Shown here one piece after another: positions 1-9,056 of a stretch of DNA of 64,000 nt. The DNA is from Lentimicrobium sp. L6 (GTDB lineage: Bacteria; Bacteroidota; Bacteroidia; Bacteroidales; UBA12170). Within the stretch, counting starts at the first letter, position 1; each line of letters starts with the position of its first letter. The notes beneath the pieces were generated by a model that was not told where the DNA came from, did no database searches, and was given only the letters and a program-made list of their open reading frames with translations. Both the position numbers and the translations under genes were made by a program. The stretch covers positions 1-64,000 of the forward strand of contig NZ_JABKCA010000018.1 of NCBI RefSeq assembly GCF_013166655.1, given 5' to 3'.

Positions 1-131
1 ACAAAATAATATACTCATATACAACTATTTGTGAACTAAATGGGTAACCCTATAATAAAATTCCAAATTATAAGATTTATTTTGATATTGGATAGAATAT
101 TTTCATAACTTTAGAATCAAATTATAAAGCT

Positions 132-2066
132 ATGAGTACTACTATCAATCGTAAGCCTGTAAGATTTTACAGTGATCCCAAAAGAGTTATTGTTCGTTTC
201 TTTTTTCCTGGCGGAGAACCTAGAGTTCAGTCGATTATCCAAAAAGTGATTGATATGCCCGAAGAAGCAGCGAAATTGAGTTTGAATCAGTCTTTACGTA
301 ACTTTTCTGGTCGACATAGAAATATATCTAAGATTTTTTTAAAGCATTTTAATAGAACAAAAGACATCATGAAAGATCGAAATGGTGACTTAAATATTCT
401 TTCTGATGCTAAAAAACTCCTCATAGGAGCTTTCTTTACTTCCGAGTATTCTATAGAATCTGCAGCATTTTTTAATCCTTCTATGGTAGAAGACCCAGAT
501 CAAACTGGACTTCAAGAAGGTCAGAAAAGAGTCATTATTAGTTTCCGGGCTACCGGAGAAGGACATATCTCGGCTATTGTTTTTAGAGGAGGGATATTAG
601 ATAAGGATAATAATCTGGAGCTCATCCCTACAGGGAGGTTGATTGACGAAGCTGAAAAAGTAAAAAATCATATATATACCAAGGATATTTTTCGTCAAAA
701 ACTATGTGAAATTCATGGTTTTTGTAGTGCCGATTTATCTGAAGGAATTAATAATAAGTATTTTAATAAGTTTGGGTATATCGATTTGGACGAACAAGAT
801 CAGGTGGTAAGTACAGTTCTTAATAAATTAGGAGATCATTTCGATTATCATGAAATGGACCGCGCATTAGAGGAAACCCATCATGAATTGCAAGCTGATG
901 CTTCACAGCTGAATATTTTACAGACCATAAGATGGTTGGCCAAATCCCACTATGAGATTATATTTTCTTTGGATACAGGTATTTCTGATAGAGTGATTTT
1001 TCCCATTGCAGCATCAGAAAGCAATGGTATAGAAGATGCCCGATTTGTGAAATTCACCGATGATAAAGGTACTGTGCGTTATTATGCAACCTACACTGCA
1101 TATAATGGTAGAAGTATCATGCCAAAACTTATAGAAACCAAAGATTTCTATAAGTTCAAAATCATGCCCATTCATGGGGAAAATGCTCAAAATAAGGGAA
1201 TGGCATTGTTTCCCAGAAAGATTAATGGAAAATATGTGATGCTGTCGCGCATAGATGGTGTGAATAATTATATCATGTATTCCGATGATATCAATCTATG
1301 GGGAGAGGCTTTGAAAATACACTCTCCTAAGTATCCATGGGAGTTTATTCAGGTCGGAAATTGTGGTTCACCTATTGAAACAGATTATGGTTGGTTGGTT
1401 TTGACACATGGTGTTGGTGTGATGAGAAAATATGTAATGGGTGCCCTATTACTTGATTTGGATGACCCTACAAAAATCATTGGACAATTAAGTGAACCAT
1501 TATTATCACCTAATGAGGAGGAAAGAGAAGGTTATGTTCCCAATGTAGTATACTCTTGTGGTTCAATCGTTAATAATGATGAGTTAGTTATTCCTTATGC
1601 AATGTCGGATACTTCATCAACGTATGCAACTGTTTCTTTGCAGGAATTACTCACAAGTTTGGTTCCTTCCGATTTAAAGAAAGGACGAACTAACCAAGTA
1701 AAAGCTAAAGCTAGAGTTTTGATAGTGGAAGATGAAGTTATCTACCAAAAGATGCTAGCTGTGATATTGAAATCTGAGGGTTATGAAGTTGAGATTGCTC
1801 CCGATGGAATTGTTGCACTCATGAAAATTGGAAAAGAACCCTTCGATGTCATTTTATCAGATATTGCTATGCCTAACCTAGATGGTTATCAAATGTTGGA
1901 CTACATGAATAAGCATAACTATAATACTCCAGTCATATTTTTGTCAGGATATACGAGCATTGCTGATGAGATTAAAGGCATTGGTTTAGGTGCGGTTGAT
2001 TACATTAAAAAGCCCATTGATAAAAGTGTTCTATTAACAAGATTGGAAAAAATTCTTAATTTATAG
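132..2066 (+). CDS. GH130-family glycoside phosphorylase fused to a response-regulator receiver domain
   Basis: This 644-residue protein has two parts. The N-terminal part (about 1-520) looks like a GH130 beta-mannoside phosphorylase/hydrolase: a five-bladed-propeller type sequence with the hallmark GIEDAR motif (Glu301, Asp302, Arg304), where the Asp is the expected general acid in GH130. The C-terminal 118 residues (527-644) form a receiver domain that keeps every canonical residue: acidic pair Glu533/Asp534, phospho-acceptor Asp577 in SDIAMP, Ser605 and Lys627 before Pro. There is no signal peptide, so it should be cytoplasmic. It ends 11 bases inside the 3' end of the convergent glycosyltransferase gene, and GH130 and GT4 genes are often neighbours in mannan or mannoside metabolism. 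The GH130 and receiver assignments are clear. The substrate is unknown, and control of the enzyme by phosphorylation is my inference. Confidence 0.85.
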   Translation: MSTTINRKPVRFYSDPKRVIVRFFFPGGEPRVQSIIQKVIDMPEEAAKLSLNQSLRNFSGRHRNISKIFLKHFNRTKDIMKDRNGDLNILSDAKKLLIGAFFTSEYSIESAAFFNPSMVEDPDQTGLQEGQKRVIISFRATGEGHISAIVFRGGILDKDNNLELIPTGRLIDEAEKVKNHIYTKDIFRQKLCEIHGFCSADLSEGINNKYFNKFGYIDLDEQDQVVSTVLNKLGDHFDYHEMDRALEETHHELQADASQLNILQTIRWLAKSHYEIIFSLDTGISDRVIFPIAASESNGIEDARFVKFTDDKGTVRYYATYTAYNGRSIMPKLIETKDFYKFKIMPIHGENAQNKGMALFPRKINGKYVMLSRIDGVNNYIMYSDDINLWGEALKIHSPKYPWEFIQVGNCGSPIETDYGWLVLTHGVGVMRKYVMGALLLDLDDPTKIIGQLSEPLLSPNEEEREGYVPNVVYSCGSIVNNDELVIPYAMSDTSSTYATVSLQELLTSLVPSDLKKGRTNQVKAKARVLIVEDEVIYQKMLAVILKSEGYEVEIAPDGIVALMKIGKEPFDVILSDIAMPNLDGYQMLDYMNKHNYNTPVIFLSGYTSIADEIKGIGLGAVDYIKKPIDKSVLLTRLEKILNL

Positions 2067-4278
2067 GATCATTAAAATAGGGTTCGGCGAAAAAGTAAGA
2101 GATCAAATAGGATATCATACTTTCTGCCCCTTGATTTCTATTGATGCTAAATTCTTCAATGCCATCATGACAGCCATTGGATTCTGAATCAATGAGGCTA
2201 ATGTTTAGGTCGTTATATCCTAGAAACCAATAAAAGGATATGAGGAGTTTGTCTATCATTACACTGTCATTTGTCACCTGATAAGCTTTTTCATACATGA
2301 TAACCATTGCCATGGCATCTACAGGTTGCTGGCCGAAAAGTGCAAAATCATCTCCTTTTCTCAACCACCTCACGTTACCTATCAGACTGAGCCAATCTTC
2401 TCTAAAACATTTAGATTCTAAAAAAAGTCTACTTTCTTCAGCTATTTGAAGATACTTGTTATCTTGCGTGATCTGATAGGCCACATATAGACTGGCTGGC
2501 ATTAATCCATTATCATAAGTAATGGTATCTTCAAACCAATTCCAATCTTCCTTTCTAGTGTAGGTGTATTTATAACATAGCCGATCTGCCACATCCTTGA
2601 GCATAATTCTGTATTTTTCTTGATCTGGAAATCGTTTGATGAGTTGTTCTAGTCCTAGAATTACATTGGCGTATCCACGAGCATAACTGAGGTCCTGTAT
2701 CTGGTTTTCAAATCGATTTAGCATATCAAGACCGAATGCATACATGCTGTCAGTAGGAGCAAGGTTAATCAAAAAAGCTAAAGCCCAGAAGGTTCGTCCT
2801 AATGCATCATCTGAAACACCATCTACAAAAGAAGTCCTCTGAAAATCTAGGAAATTATTGAAGCTACCATCTTCTTGTTGCATGAAAGAAATATAAGAGA
2901 GGTAAACATCCATTAATTCAAGTAACTTTCTGTCCTTTGTTTTATTCCAAACATAAAGACTTAAAACTAGGGCTCGGCTATTGTCGTCGAGACAATAGCC
3001 CGTTTTAAAATAAGGAATACTGGTTCTGGCATGTTGTAAAATACCAATTCTATCTGTTAACCTATACACATGGCTCAGGTTAAATTGAGGCACGGGTATG
3101 GTTTGAAAAATGTCTTTTTTTGATAGTTGCTCCTCCTTAATTGCTTGATGGAAAAGTGATAAATAAGAATCTCCAATGATTGGCCATGTCATTGTTTTCC
3201 CATACTCAAAAGCTTTACTTTTTAATTGGTATAATTTTTCGGGATTTTCAACAAGCTCAAGTATGATATTCGACAGTTCTATTGTATCGTTAAAATCGAA
3301 CAGCCTTCCTCTGTTATCGGCGAGTAGCTCTTCGGCATGCCAATAGGGAGTAGAAATAACAGCACAACCACTGGCAACGGCATAGCTTAAGGTTCCACTG
3401 GTGATTTGAGCTTTATTCTGATAGGGTGTAACATAAATATCCGCAGCTGCTAAATAATTCTTGAGCTCGTTTTCTTTTACATATTTATTGATAAATATCA
3501 CATGGTTTTCTATTTTTAATTCGTGAACCATATCCATCAAATATTCTCTATATTCCTCTCCAGCGTGTTTAATAATATTGGGATGAGTTTTCCCGAGAAC
3601 AACATACAAAACCTCGGGATTCTTTTTTATTACTTTAGGAAGCGCTTTCAGTACCATATCTATTCCTTTGCTTCTTCCTATTAAGCCAAAAGTTAAAATC
3701 ACTTTTCTATTTTTCCAATCTTTGGGTTTTGAAAGCTCAGAAGGTGTTAAAGAACTAAAATCTGGAACGCCATGTTGAATACGAACTATTTTTTTTGGTT
3801 GTATCTGGAAGCTATTCTTCAGAAAACCAATGGCAAGCTGATTCATGACTACCAGTTTTTGTGAATAGGCTGCAACTCTCTGAAGAACTTCTTTTTGGTG
3901 AAATGTTGGTTTTTGGAGAACAGTATGACAAGTTGTATAAATAGGGACTTTTAACCTCCTCAATAAAGCCAGCAAAAAGAGTCCACTTTCACCCCCATAA
4001 ATACCATACTCATGCTGTACAAGACAAATGTCGACGCTAGAGTGATTTATATAATTAGCTGCCTCTACATAATCTTCTTTCTTCTGCTCAGAAATTGTTT
4101 TGACCACAAAAGCGGGGTATGGATACTCTTGAATAGTGTCGTTGATGGCTATGATCTCCACATCAAGTATTTCATTTTTAATTTCTGCCGATTTTAAAAT
4201 AGATTGGATTAAATTTTCTGTAAACGTAGCAATTCCGCATTGACGAGGAGGGTAATTTCCTAAACAAATAATTTTCAT
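2056..4278 (-). CDS. GT4-type glycosyltransferase with C-terminal alpha-helical (glycosidase-like) domain
   Basis: The 740-residue protein starts with a GT-B glycosyltransferase of the GT4 type (about 1-385). It has the N-terminal nucleotide-fold start with PPRQCGIATF, a central LTFGLIGRSKG donor-site entry and a SGTLSYAVASG segment that matches the GT4 donor-binding loop. Residues 390-740 are a helix-rich region with repeated aromatic and acidic segments (LDDNSRAL, EDTITYDNGLMPASLY), typical of an (alpha/alpha)6 toroid found fused to GT4 enzymes in Bacteroidota. No signal peptide or membrane segment is obvious. The gene converges on, and overlaps by 11 bases, the GH130-receiver gene. Together they suggest a cytoplasmic pathway that makes and phosphorolyses a mannose-type glycan, but donor and acceptor cannot be read from the sequence. 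Confidence 0.8.
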   Translation of the reverse strand: MKIICLGNYPPRQCGIATFTENLIQSILKSAEIKNEILDVEIIAINDTIQEYPYPAFVVKTISEQKKEDYVEAANYINHSSVDICLVQHEYGIYGGESGLFLLALLRRLKVPIYTTCHTVLQKPTFHQKEVLQRVAAYSQKLVVMNQLAIGFLKNSFQIQPKKIVRIQHGVPDFSSLTPSELSKPKDWKNRKVILTFGLIGRSKGIDMVLKALPKVIKKNPEVLYVVLGKTHPNIIKHAGEEYREYLMDMVHELKIENHVIFINKYVKENELKNYLAAADIYVTPYQNKAQITSGTLSYAVASGCAVISTPYWHAEELLADNRGRLFDFNDTIELSNIILELVENPEKLYQLKSKAFEYGKTMTWPIIGDSYLSLFHQAIKEEQLSKKDIFQTIPVPQFNLSHVYRLTDRIGILQHARTSIPYFKTGYCLDDNSRALVLSLYVWNKTKDRKLLELMDVYLSYISFMQQEDGSFNNFLDFQRTSFVDGVSDDALGRTFWALAFLINLAPTDSMYAFGLDMLNRFENQIQDLSYARGYANVILGLEQLIKRFPDQEKYRIMLKDVADRLCYKYTYTRKEDWNWFEDTITYDNGLMPASLYVAYQITQDNKYLQIAEESRLFLESKCFREDWLSLIGNVRWLRKGDDFALFGQQPVDAMAMVIMYEKAYQVTNDSVMIDKLLISFYWFLGYNDLNISLIDSESNGCHDGIEEFSINRNQGAESMISYLISYFFAEPYFNDPIN

Positions 4279-4541
4279 AACCTTTTATTTTAATTCTTTT
4301 TCGCCAAAATCATTAATTAGCTAAAATACAAAAAAAATCAATAGGTGAGATAGAAGGGTGCGAATATTTTAAAGGTTTATCTATGAGGACATTTTGTGCT
4401 ACAAATACAAAACAGAGTGGTTATGCTTGATTTGTTGTTAAAACCTTAACCTCCCCTTAACTATTTTTAACCGGAGCTAAAGGTATTTGAAAGCGGCTAT
4501 ATTTACTTTTGCTAGCAGAAACAAAACAAAAAAACGATATT

Positions 4542-5663
4542 ATGAAAAACGGGAATCTTTACAAATTTTCAGCCTTAATAATGGCTTTGGTATTCTTTGC
4601 CACAACGAGCTTTGCGCAGACTAAAGTGAAAGAAGAAAAGAAGGAACAAAAGTATGTGATTAAGGTAGCGGTTGATGAAGATGGCGAACATACAGAGGTT
4701 GATACCATAATCATTATGCGACCAGATATTGATGTAGATATAGAATCTATCATGAAAGATATTGAGGTTGAAATGGAGCTCACCAAAGATCAAATGAGGG
4801 AGATTCATATTAATATGACTGAAGAAATGTCAGAAATGAGTAAAGTGATTAAAATGGAACTTAAAGAAGCCAATGAAGAGGTTGAGAAAGCATTGGAGAG
4901 CTTGCAAAAAGAGTTGGAAGGGCTTGATATTGAAGCTGAAGTTCGTCAAAGAATCGATGAGGCCCTGAAAACTTTAGAGGAGTCAGATTTGAGAAATGTT
5001 GCACATAAGAATAAAATATTCATTGGAGATGAGCATTCCATGTTTATGCATGAAGATAGCAATGTTGAGTATATTATTGATGGTAATGATACCACTGAAG
5101 TTCATACAAGTATGATTTGGATTGGAGATGAGGAGGATATGGAGCATCATCATGACTCTGATGTTAATGTATGGGTTGAGGAGGATGGTGAACATAAAGT
5201 AATCATCAAGAAAAGTAGCAAAGGTAAAAGTGGAAATGTAATGTTCTATAGTGGTGAAGATGGCCATAATCATGGAGAAAAAACCTTTGTAGTAGAAACG
5301 ATAATTGATGGTGAAGGTTCTTATTCAGATATGATTATGATTCAAGCAGCTAGTGAAAAAGATTTCGACAAAGCTGTTGATGCTGGTTTACCAGTAAATG
5401 AAAATCAAAGACTTGAAGAAATGGATATCAATGTAAATATTGATGGTGATAGTAATCCAGTTATTGGTTTCAAAACCAATGAAGAGGGTAAAATGAAAGT
5501 CACTTATTACGACGAGAATTTTGAGAAGATTAAGTCAATGAAGCTAAAAGAGAATAATGGGATGCATGAATTCGATTTGAATAAAGATGAACTTAAAGGT
5601 TCGAACGCTAAATATTTATTGATAGAACAGAATAAAAAATATGATCTACTGAGGCTCAAATAA
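4542..5663 (+). CDS. secreted acidic, coiled-coil-rich protein of unknown function
   Basis: I chose the ATG at 4542 rather than an upstream in-frame TTG because it opens a clean signal peptide (MKNGNLYKF, hydrophobic core, cleavage after SFAQ). The mature protein of about 350 residues is strongly acidic. Residues about 60-150 are heptad-rich and full of Glu and Lys, suggesting coiled coil. The middle holds His/Asp/Glu clusters (EDMEHHHDSD, HNHGEK) that could bind divalent metal. The C-terminus resembles the short beta-strand module common at the end of Bacteroidota secreted proteins (LIEQNKKYDLLRLK) but is not a classic T9SS tail. I do not recognise the family. A Rho-independent terminator follows at 5682-5710. 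It is probably periplasmic or surface-exposed. Confidence 0.7.
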   Translation: MKNGNLYKFSALIMALVFFATTSFAQTKVKEEKKEQKYVIKVAVDEDGEHTEVDTIIIMRPDIDVDIESIMKDIEVEMELTKDQMREIHINMTEEMSEMSKVIKMELKEANEEVEKALESLQKELEGLDIEAEVRQRIDEALKTLEESDLRNVAHKNKIFIGDEHSMFMHEDSNVEYIIDGNDTTEVHTSMIWIGDEEDMEHHHDSDVNVWVEEDGEHKVIIKKSSKGKSGNVMFYSGEDGHNHGEKTFVVETIIDGEGSYSDMIMIQAASEKDFDKAVDAGLPVNENQRLEEMDINVNIDGDSNPVIGFKTNEEGKMKVTYYDENFEKIKSMKLKENNGMHEFDLNKDELKGSNAKYLLIEQNKKYDLLRLK

Positions 5664-5681
5664 AACATGTTTAATATGGAG

Positions 5682-5710
5682 ATCCTACTCGATTGAGTAG
5701 GATTTTTTTT
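5682..5710 (+). terminator. Rho-independent terminator
   Basis: A 9-bp perfect stem (ATCCTACTC / GAGTAGGAT) with a GATT loop is followed by a run of eight T. It ends the acidic-protein gene and lies just before the convergent histidine kinase gene, so it may serve both, although the T run fits the plus strand. Confidence 0.8.
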
Positions 5711-5713
5711 GGC

Positions 5714-7039
5714 TTAGACTCTCTTTAAGCATTTTGGAATATGAACATGAAAGGTTGTTCCACGGTCTGTATTCTGCTCATACCAAATGCTTCCATTCAT
5801 AAAGTTGACAATTTTTTTCGACATGGTCAGTCCCATTCCAATACCATCAAACTTTCTATTATGACCAGATTCCACTTGTCTGAAATTCTCAAAAACGGCA
5901 TCACCATGAGAATCATGTATTCCAATTCCCTTGTCCCTTACGCTAATCACCAATCCAGATTCATGAATTATTTCACCATACATTAATACAGGTTTATTGT
6001 CTCCAAATTTTACTGCATTTTCCAGAATGGCGTTTACTACAGATTCTAGTTTTTCATATTGTATATATAAATATTGACTCTTAATTTCCTCAGAAAAATT
6101 GATTTCCAATTCTGCATTTGGTTTGTCATGTCTGCTTTTATAAAGATCGAAATTGGAGAAGTTTCTGTGAATAAATGTTTTCATACCCACTTTTTCTATT
6201 TTACCTAAATCAGCCTTAGATTGCAACTCACTAAATTCTAAAATACTACTCAAAACTTTTAAAAGTTGGTACCCTTGTCGATTAATAGATTCAGCAGCTA
6301 CTTTAGTGTCTTCGTCATCAGGCTCATCAAGTAGAATGTCACTAAAGCCAATAATCCCATTTAACGGAGTTCTTATTTCATGAGACATGGTACTTAAAAA
6401 ACTAGTTTTAATCCTGTCACTTTCTCTACTTTTTTCTAGGGCTTTTTGAATTTGTTTTTTTTCCTCTAGTAACTTCTCATTATAATCATTAATAAGATAA
6501 GCACCAATAGTTGCAAGTAAAGACATGGAACTTAAAAATAGCATATTATTGAAAAAAGTAGGGAAATGGGGACCGTTTGTACTAAATAATAACATATTTT
6601 GCAATGTAATGGCAAAGTATCCATAAACAATAATTGTTATGGAGGAAAAAACAATAATGATTTTATAATTGAGTTTAAAAATAAATGCAGCCCAAAGAAT
6701 AACCAGAATTAATCCAACATAATAGTCATCATGCCCTTGTTCTTGCGGATATGCATTAAAAATCATTAAAAAAATACCTAATTGAGCAACTGACACTAAG
6801 AATGTGGTAAAAAGTCCTAGGAAATTATGGAACCTTCTCTGATAGGAAAGAATAAATGGGACGATGAGTGTTGGGCCAACTAGGTAAAAACGAATATTCC
6901 ATGCAAGTTCATGTGTTTCTGGTAACATATAATAGTCTAGAAATCCATAGACAGAATAGAGTATAAAACCTGAAATAATACCTACCCTAAAAGTCTTAGG
7001 TATTATATTGGCTTGGTTAATGAAGTCCTTGGTTGACAT
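5714..7039 (-). CDS. membrane sensor histidine kinase (orphan)
   Basis: The 441-residue protein has about six hydrophobic segments between residues 18 and 183, with short loops and no large periplasmic domain. A short coiled coil (185-208) leads into a HisKA domain with the H-box MSHEIRTPLNG (phosphorylated His220). The HATPase domain has an N-box (NAILENAVKFGD), a G1 box (VRDKGIGI) and a G2 box (GIGMGLTMSKKI). It is therefore an active-looking class I histidine kinase whose membrane region probably senses a lipophilic or membrane signal. No response regulator is adjacent. The nearest receivers are the GH130 fusion to the left and the stand-alone receiver at 12222, and either could be a partner, though this is speculation. 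Confidence 0.92.
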   Translation of the reverse strand: MSTKDFINQANIIPKTFRVGIISGFILYSVYGFLDYYMLPETHELAWNIRFYLVGPTLIVPFILSYQRRFHNFLGLFTTFLVSVAQLGIFLMIFNAYPQEQGHDDYYVGLILVILWAAFIFKLNYKIIIVFSSITIIVYGYFAITLQNMLLFSTNGPHFPTFFNNMLFLSSMSLLATIGAYLINDYNEKLLEEKKQIQKALEKSRESDRIKTSFLSTMSHEIRTPLNGIIGFSDILLDEPDDEDTKVAAESINRQGYQLLKVLSSILEFSELQSKADLGKIEKVGMKTFIHRNFSNFDLYKSRHDKPNAELEINFSEEIKSQYLYIQYEKLESVVNAILENAVKFGDNKPVLMYGEIIHESGLVISVRDKGIGIHDSHGDAVFENFRQVESGHNRKFDGIGMGLTMSKKIVNFMNGSIWYEQNTDRGTTFHVHIPKCLKRV

Positions 7040-7161
7040 GCTTTAATTTTAAGTTGGATAAATTTACGTTAAATCTCGTTATTTAACAAGTTATAAATGA
7101 AAAAATATTGCTGCTATTCACACAAATTTTATACTTTCGAATTCTCAAAAAAATCATATTC

Positions 7162-7548
7162 ATGAAAGACTATAAAGCTTATTTTCAGATTAAAGCAGAA
7201 CCACAAGATGTATTTACTGCCCTGACAAATCCATTTACTATAGAATTGTGGTCAGGCGACAAAGCAGAAATGAGTAAGGAAATTGGTTCTGAGTTCTCTT
7301 TATGGGGTGGAGATATCGTAGGAAAAGTACTTGAAGTTATAGAAAATGAGAAAGTAGTACAACAATGGTATTTTGGTGACGAAGATGATGAAAATCCCAG
7401 TATTGTTACCATGAAAATTTGGAAAAAAGGAGGAGGTTCAAGTGTAGAACTTAATCATACTAATATTCCTGGGGAGGCTTTTGAAAATATAGTAGAGGGT
7501 TGGGAGGAATCATATCTTGGTGCAGTTAAAGCATTATTGGAAATTTAA
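7162..7548 (+). CDS. SRPBCC (START/AHSA1-like) domain protein
   Basis: I start at the ATG at 7162, giving 128 residues, because the ORF upstream encodes only a hydrophobic non-homologous stretch. The sequence begins KDYKAYFQIKAEPQDVFTAL and carries the AHSA1 pattern (LTNPFTIELWSGDKAEM, EFSLWGGDIVGKVLE, VQQWYFGD, GWEESYLGAVKALLE). SRPBCC proteins form a helix-grip fold with a deep hydrophobic pocket for lipids or polyketides, or act as Hsp90-activator homologues. Its stop codon overlaps the next start by one base, so it is probably co-translated with the RetSat-type oxidoreductase. That coupling favours a role in binding or modifying a hydrophobic substrate over a stress role. Confidence 0.85.
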   Translation: MKDYKAYFQIKAEPQDVFTALTNPFTIELWSGDKAEMSKEIGSEFSLWGGDIVGKVLEVIENEKVVQQWYFGDEDDENPSIVTMKIWKKGGGSSVELNHTNIPGEAFENIVEGWEESYLGAVKALLEI

Positions 7549-9056
7549 TGGTTTCAACTAGTAAATACGACATTATAGTTATTGGAAGTGGTTTGGGCGG
7601 ATTGGTTTCTGCAGCTGTTTTAGCTAAAAATGGACTTCGTGTATTGGTATTGGAGAAAGGGAAGAAAATAGGGGGGTTATTACATACTTTTAAGCGTGAG
7701 CATACCATCTTTAATACAGGGATGAACTATATTGGCGCACTTGAAGAGAATGGCTTTTTACATCAGTACTTTAAATACTTAGGGATATTAGATAAGCTTC
7801 ATCTTAAGAGATTGGATATGGATGGCTTTGAGGAGCTTAGTTTTGCAAATAACTCCAAGACTTTTTATTATGGTCAAGGCAAAGAAAACTTTAAACAGCA
7901 ATTAGTACAATCTTTTCCTCAGGAAAAATCTGTTATTGATCAATACACCAATAAACTATGGAAAATTACCGATAAATTTCCTCTTCTTTATTTAAATAAT
8001 TATGACCAAATTAAAAAAGGAGAGGATTATTTGAATGGAGGAGCCTTTGAGTATATCTCAACTTTACAGGCAAGTGATACATTAAAGGCTGTACTTGGGG
8101 CAACCAATTCATTATATGGTGGAGTGAAGGGGAAAACACCACTCTATGTCCATTCATTGGTAAACCGACAGTTTATTGAAAGTGCTTGGCGTTTTGTTGG
8201 TGGAAGTCAGCAATTAGCTAATGCTTTAGTAGAAGTGATACAGAAGGCGGGTGGAGAAGTGATAAATCGATCTAAAGTGGTTACCATTTCCACGGAAGAT
8301 TCTGATAATACTTGGATAGAAACGGAGGAAGGAAATAAATATTATTCCAAGAATATTATATCAAATATTCATCCTGCTCAAACCATGCAAATGATTGAGG
8401 ATAGAAGGATTAAAAAAGTGTATCGGAAACGAATTAATGATTTGCAGAACACAACTAGTTTTTTCAATCTGTATTTGGTATTCAAGCCTAATTCTTTTCC
8501 ATACTCTAATCGCAACTTTTATCATTTCATGGATAATCGCGTTTGGGGATTACAAAATGCAGATAACTGGCCTAATTTCTTTTTATTCTATACAGGATGT
8601 TCTACACAAAATCAAAAATGGGCCGATAATGCAAATATTCTTACCTATATGAATTATAACGAATTAGGGGAGTGGAGAGGGACTCAAAAAGGAATGCGTG
8701 GTGAGGGTTATGAAGATTTTAAAAATAGAAAAGCGGAAAAGCTTTTGGTAGAATTAGAAAAAAAATTCCCTGGAATTAGATCTAAAGTCCAATCTTGGTA
8801 TGCCGCAACGCCATTAACATATGAACATTATACTGGCGCACCTCAAGGCTCAGCCTATGGTATAGAAAAAGACCATAATAACCCCTATAAAAGTATCATT
8901 CTTCCGAAAACTAAAATTCCTAATTTGTTTTTCACTGGACAGAATTTAAATATGCATGGAGCATTAGGTGTCACTATTAGTGCTATTTTAACCAGTGCGG
9001 AAATTCTAGGTTATGACTATTTGCTTCAAAAAATAAGAAAAGAAGTCTCCTTATGA
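7548..9056 (+). CDS. RetSat/CrtI-type FAD-dependent polyene oxidoreductase
   Basis: The 502-residue flavoprotein has an N-terminal dinucleotide-binding motif (IVIGSGLGGLVSAAVLAKNG, then VLEKGKKIGG) and the C-terminal FAD-contact segment of the phytoene desaturase superfamily (FFTGQNLNMHGALGVTISA). Length and layout fit all-trans-retinol 13,14-reductase or carotenoid isomerase/desaturase homologues, which reduce, desaturate or isomerise conjugated polyenes. It sits between the SRPBCC gene (1-base overlap) and the C45-type gene (ATGA overlap of 4 bases), forming a compact operon. As I recall, similar oxidoreductases and C45 proteins occur in flexirubin clusters, so this operon may act on the aryl polyene made by the cluster at the right end of the window. 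That link is inferred. Confidence 0.85.
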   Translation: MVSTSKYDIIVIGSGLGGLVSAAVLAKNGLRVLVLEKGKKIGGLLHTFKREHTIFNTGMNYIGALEENGFLHQYFKYLGILDKLHLKRLDMDGFEELSFANNSKTFYYGQGKENFKQQLVQSFPQEKSVIDQYTNKLWKITDKFPLLYLNNYDQIKKGEDYLNGGAFEYISTLQASDTLKAVLGATNSLYGGVKGKTPLYVHSLVNRQFIESAWRFVGGSQQLANALVEVIQKAGGEVINRSKVVTISTEDSDNTWIETEEGNKYYSKNIISNIHPAQTMQMIEDRRIKKVYRKRINDLQNTTSFFNLYLVFKPNSFPYSNRNFYHFMDNRVWGLQNADNWPNFFLFYTGCSTQNQKWADNANILTYMNYNELGEWRGTQKGMRGEGYEDFKNRKAEKLLVELEKKFPGIRSKVQSWYAATPLTYEHYTGAPQGSAYGIEKDHNNPYKSIILPKTKIPNLFFTGQNLNMHGALGVTISAILTSAEILGYDYLLQKIRKEVSL

